Part shown: positions 4,397 through 6,016 of the stretch, in pieces | Position numbering within the stretch: position 1 is the stretch's first letter | How the letters are laid out: the number at the start of each line of letters is the position of its first letter | Source: an uncultured Ruminococcus sp. | Lineage (GTDB): Bacteria; Bacillota; Clostridia; Oscillospirales; Acutalibacteraceae | Length of the DNA: 6,016 nucleotides | Assembly (NCBI GenBank): GCA_902767175.1 | Contig: CACXGH010000238.1 | Coordinates: 1-6,016, forward strand | Direction of reading: 5' to 3' | Position numbers and translations under genes: made by a program | The notes under the pieces: generated by a model | The model's input: the letters and a program-made list of their open reading frames with translations, nothing else | Databases searched by the model: none | Told to the model about the DNA's origin: nothing

Positions 4397-6016
4397 ATGA
4401 AAGAACTGATGATAGGAAACGCAGCACTTGCCAGAGGTCTTTACGAGGCAGGCTGCTCGGTAATATCAAGCTATCCCGGTACTCCGAGCACGGAGATAAC
4501 TGAGGAATTCGCAAAATTCAGCGATGTATACTGTGAGTGGGCACCCAATGAGAAGGTTGCTGCCGAAACAGCATTCGGTGCATCTCTCAGAGGAAAGCGC
4601 TCTGCCTGCTGCATGAAGCACGTTGGTCTCAATGTTGCAGCAGATCCGCTCTTTACAATGTCATACACAGGTGTTAACGGCGGTATGGTAATATGTGTCG
4701 CAGATGATCCCGGAATGCACAGCTCACAGAACGAGCAGGATTCCCGTCATTACGCTATAGCGGCTAAAGTACCTATGCTCGAGCCGTCAAATTCACAGGA
4801 AGCTCTTGACTTTGCCAAGCTTGCCTTTGAAATTTCAGAGCAGTTCGATACTCCCGTATTCATCAAAATGTGCACCCGTGTTGCTCATTCCCAGAGCATT
4901 GTTGAAAAGGGTGAAAGAACAGAAGTAACAAAGGAATATGTAAAGAATCCCAAGAAATATATCATGGCTCCTGCAAACGCTATTGCACGTCACCCCTTTG
5001 TTGAGGAAAGAACAGCAAAGCTCACAGAGTTTGCGGAAACATCTTTCGTCAACAGAACAGAAAAGGGCAACGGCAGCTTTGACTTCGGTATTATCACATC
5101 ATCTACCTCTTATCAGTACGTCAAAGAGGTATTCGGTGACAAAGTATCCGTTCTCAAGCTCGGCATGACTAATCCTCTTCCCGTAAAGCTTATAAAGGAT
5201 TTTGCCGCTGAGGTCGGAAAGGTCTGTGTTATAGAGGAGCTTGACCCGATCATCGAAAACCACTGCAAGACTATCGGTGTTGATGTAACAGGCAAGGATA
5301 AGTTCTCTATTCTCGGTGAGTTCTCACAGAAAACTATCGCAAAGGCTTTCGGTCTTGACGATAAGGAGACCGTCTGTCTCGAAACCGAAATACCCGTAAG
5401 ACCGCCTATGATGTGTGCAGGCTGTCCCCACCGCGGTATGTACTATGTTCTCGCAAAGAACAAGATAACCGTGCTCGGTGATATCGGCTGCTATACACTC
5501 GGCTCTATGCCTCCGCTGAACGCTCTTGATATGACTCTCTGCATGGGTGCTTCCGTATCCGGCATTCACGGCTTCAACAAGGCTGGCGGCAGCGAAACAG
5601 AAAACAAGACCGTTTGCGTTATCGGTGACTCTACCTTCATGCATTCAGGTGTAACCGGTCTTATCAACATAGCATACAATCAGTCCAACTCTACCGTTAT
5701 CATTCTCGATAACTCTATCACAGGTATGACAGGACATCAGCAGAACCCGACAACAGGCTACAACATAAAGGGCGATCCTGCAGGCAAGGTAAATCTTGAA
5801 AGCCTTTGTCATTCCGTAGGCATCAACTCTGTCAGAGTAGTTGACCCCTATAACCTTGAGGAATGCGAAAAAGTTGTCAAGGAAGAGCTTGCAAAGAATG
5901 AGCCTTCCGTTATCATCTCACGCAGACCCTGTGTTCTGCTCAAGTATGTCAAGCCGAAAAAGCCGCTCCATGTCAATACAGACAAGTGCAGAGGCTGCAG
6001 GCGCTGCATGAAGTTC
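4397..6016 (+). CDS. iorA: Indolepyruvate:ferredoxin oxidoreductase, alpha subunit (IorA), 3' end cut by the window
   Basis: The frame is open from the ATG at 4397 to the right edge: 540 codons. IorA, with IorB, oxidatively decarboxylates aryl-pyruvates to aryl-acetyl-CoA with thiamine diphosphate and ferredoxin, or runs in reverse. The N-terminal domain shows SYPGTPSTEI (25-34) and APNEKVAAE (49-57), whose glutamates probably include the one that activates the cofactor. Next come CAGCPHRG (340-347), GDIGCYTLG (361-369) and the thiamine-diphosphate motif starting GDS (410-412) and ending DN (438-439). The C-terminal ferredoxin-like domain begins with C531-x2-C534-x2-C537, and the window ends three residues later. 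IorA proteins are usually near 600 residues, so the rest of the iron-sulfur domain, and probably iorB, lie just outside. Position behind paaK fits aryl-acid metabolism. The family assignment is secure; the preferred aryl substrate is not visible. Confidence 0.93.
   Translation, partial: MKELMIGNAALARGLYEAGCSVISSYPGTPSTEITEEFAKFSDVYCEWAPNEKVAAETAFGASLRGKRSACCMKHVGLNVAADPLFTMSYTGVNGGMVICVADDPGMHSSQNEQDSRHYAIAAKVPMLEPSNSQEALDFAKLAFEISEQFDTPVFIKMCTRVAHSQSIVEKGERTEVTKEYVKNPKKYIMAPANAIARHPFVEERTAKLTEFAETSFVNRTEKGNGSFDFGIITSSTSYQYVKEVFGDKVSVLKLGMTNPLPVKLIKDFAAEVGKVCVIEELDPIIENHCKTIGVDVTGKDKFSILGEFSQKTIAKAFGLDDKETVCLETEIPVRPPMMCAGCPHRGMYYVLAKNKITVLGDIGCYTLGSMPPLNALDMTLCMGASVSGIHGFNKAGGSETENKTVCVIGDSTFMHSGVTGLINIAYNQSNSTVIILDNSITGMTGHQQNPTTGYNIKGDPAGKVNLESLCHSVGINSVRVVDPYNLEECEKVVKEELAKNEPSVIISRRPCVLLKYVKPKKPLHVNTDKCRGCRRCMKF

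Noticed and set aside
5324..5644. A 106-codon minus-strand frame inside iorA
   Set aside because: It is opposite the conserved thiamine-diphosphate domain of IorA and is explained as a shadow of that gene.

Overview
The window looks like a chromosomal stretch of a low-to-mid GC anaerobic Bacillota, most likely a Clostridia/Ruminococcus-type gut or rumen bacterium. This is an inference. It rests on A/G-rich Shine-Dalgarno sites, codon use (frequent AGA, CTC, GGC, ATA), a ferredoxin-linked 2-oxoacid oxidoreductase typical of strict anaerobes, and the general style of the proteins. No rRNA, tRNA, CRISPR array or transposase was found.

Layout. Bases 1-90 are a GC-rich, strongly palindromic non-coding element cut by the left edge. 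Bases 91-244 are an AT-rich spacer holding a near-perfect sigma-A type promoter that points rightwards, antisense to the next gene. Bases 245-1078 (minus strand) encode a 277-residue metal-dependent amidohydrolase of the ACMSD-like superfamily with its ligand residues visible. Bases 1079-1327 are a divergent intergenic region with a good minus-strand promoter, a weaker plus-strand promoter candidate and several nested inverted repeats that could form a structured mRNA leader. Three plus-strand genes follow: a 13-helix sodium:solute symporter (1328-3019), a PaaK-type aryl-CoA ligase (3026-4327) and the alpha subunit of indolepyruvate:ferredoxin oxidoreductase, IorA (4397 to the right edge, cut inside its C-terminal iron-sulfur domain).

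How the genes fit together. The symporter and ligase genes are 6 bases apart, the ligase and iorA 69 bases apart, all on one strand, so they are probably one operon that continues with iorB outside the window. IOR interconverts aryl-pyruvates with aryl-acetyl-CoA using ferredoxin, and PaaK interconverts aryl-acetyl-CoA with the free aryl-acetic acid. With a Na+-coupled importer in front, the simplest reading is uptake of phenylacetate, indoleacetate or 4-hydroxyphenylacetate, CoA activation, then reductive carboxylation to the aryl-pyruvate for making Phe, Trp or Tyr. This route is known biochemically from rumen bacteria. The opposite direction (aromatic amino acid fermentation, with export of aryl acids) cannot be excluded from sequence. 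The role of the divergent amidohydrolase is unknown.
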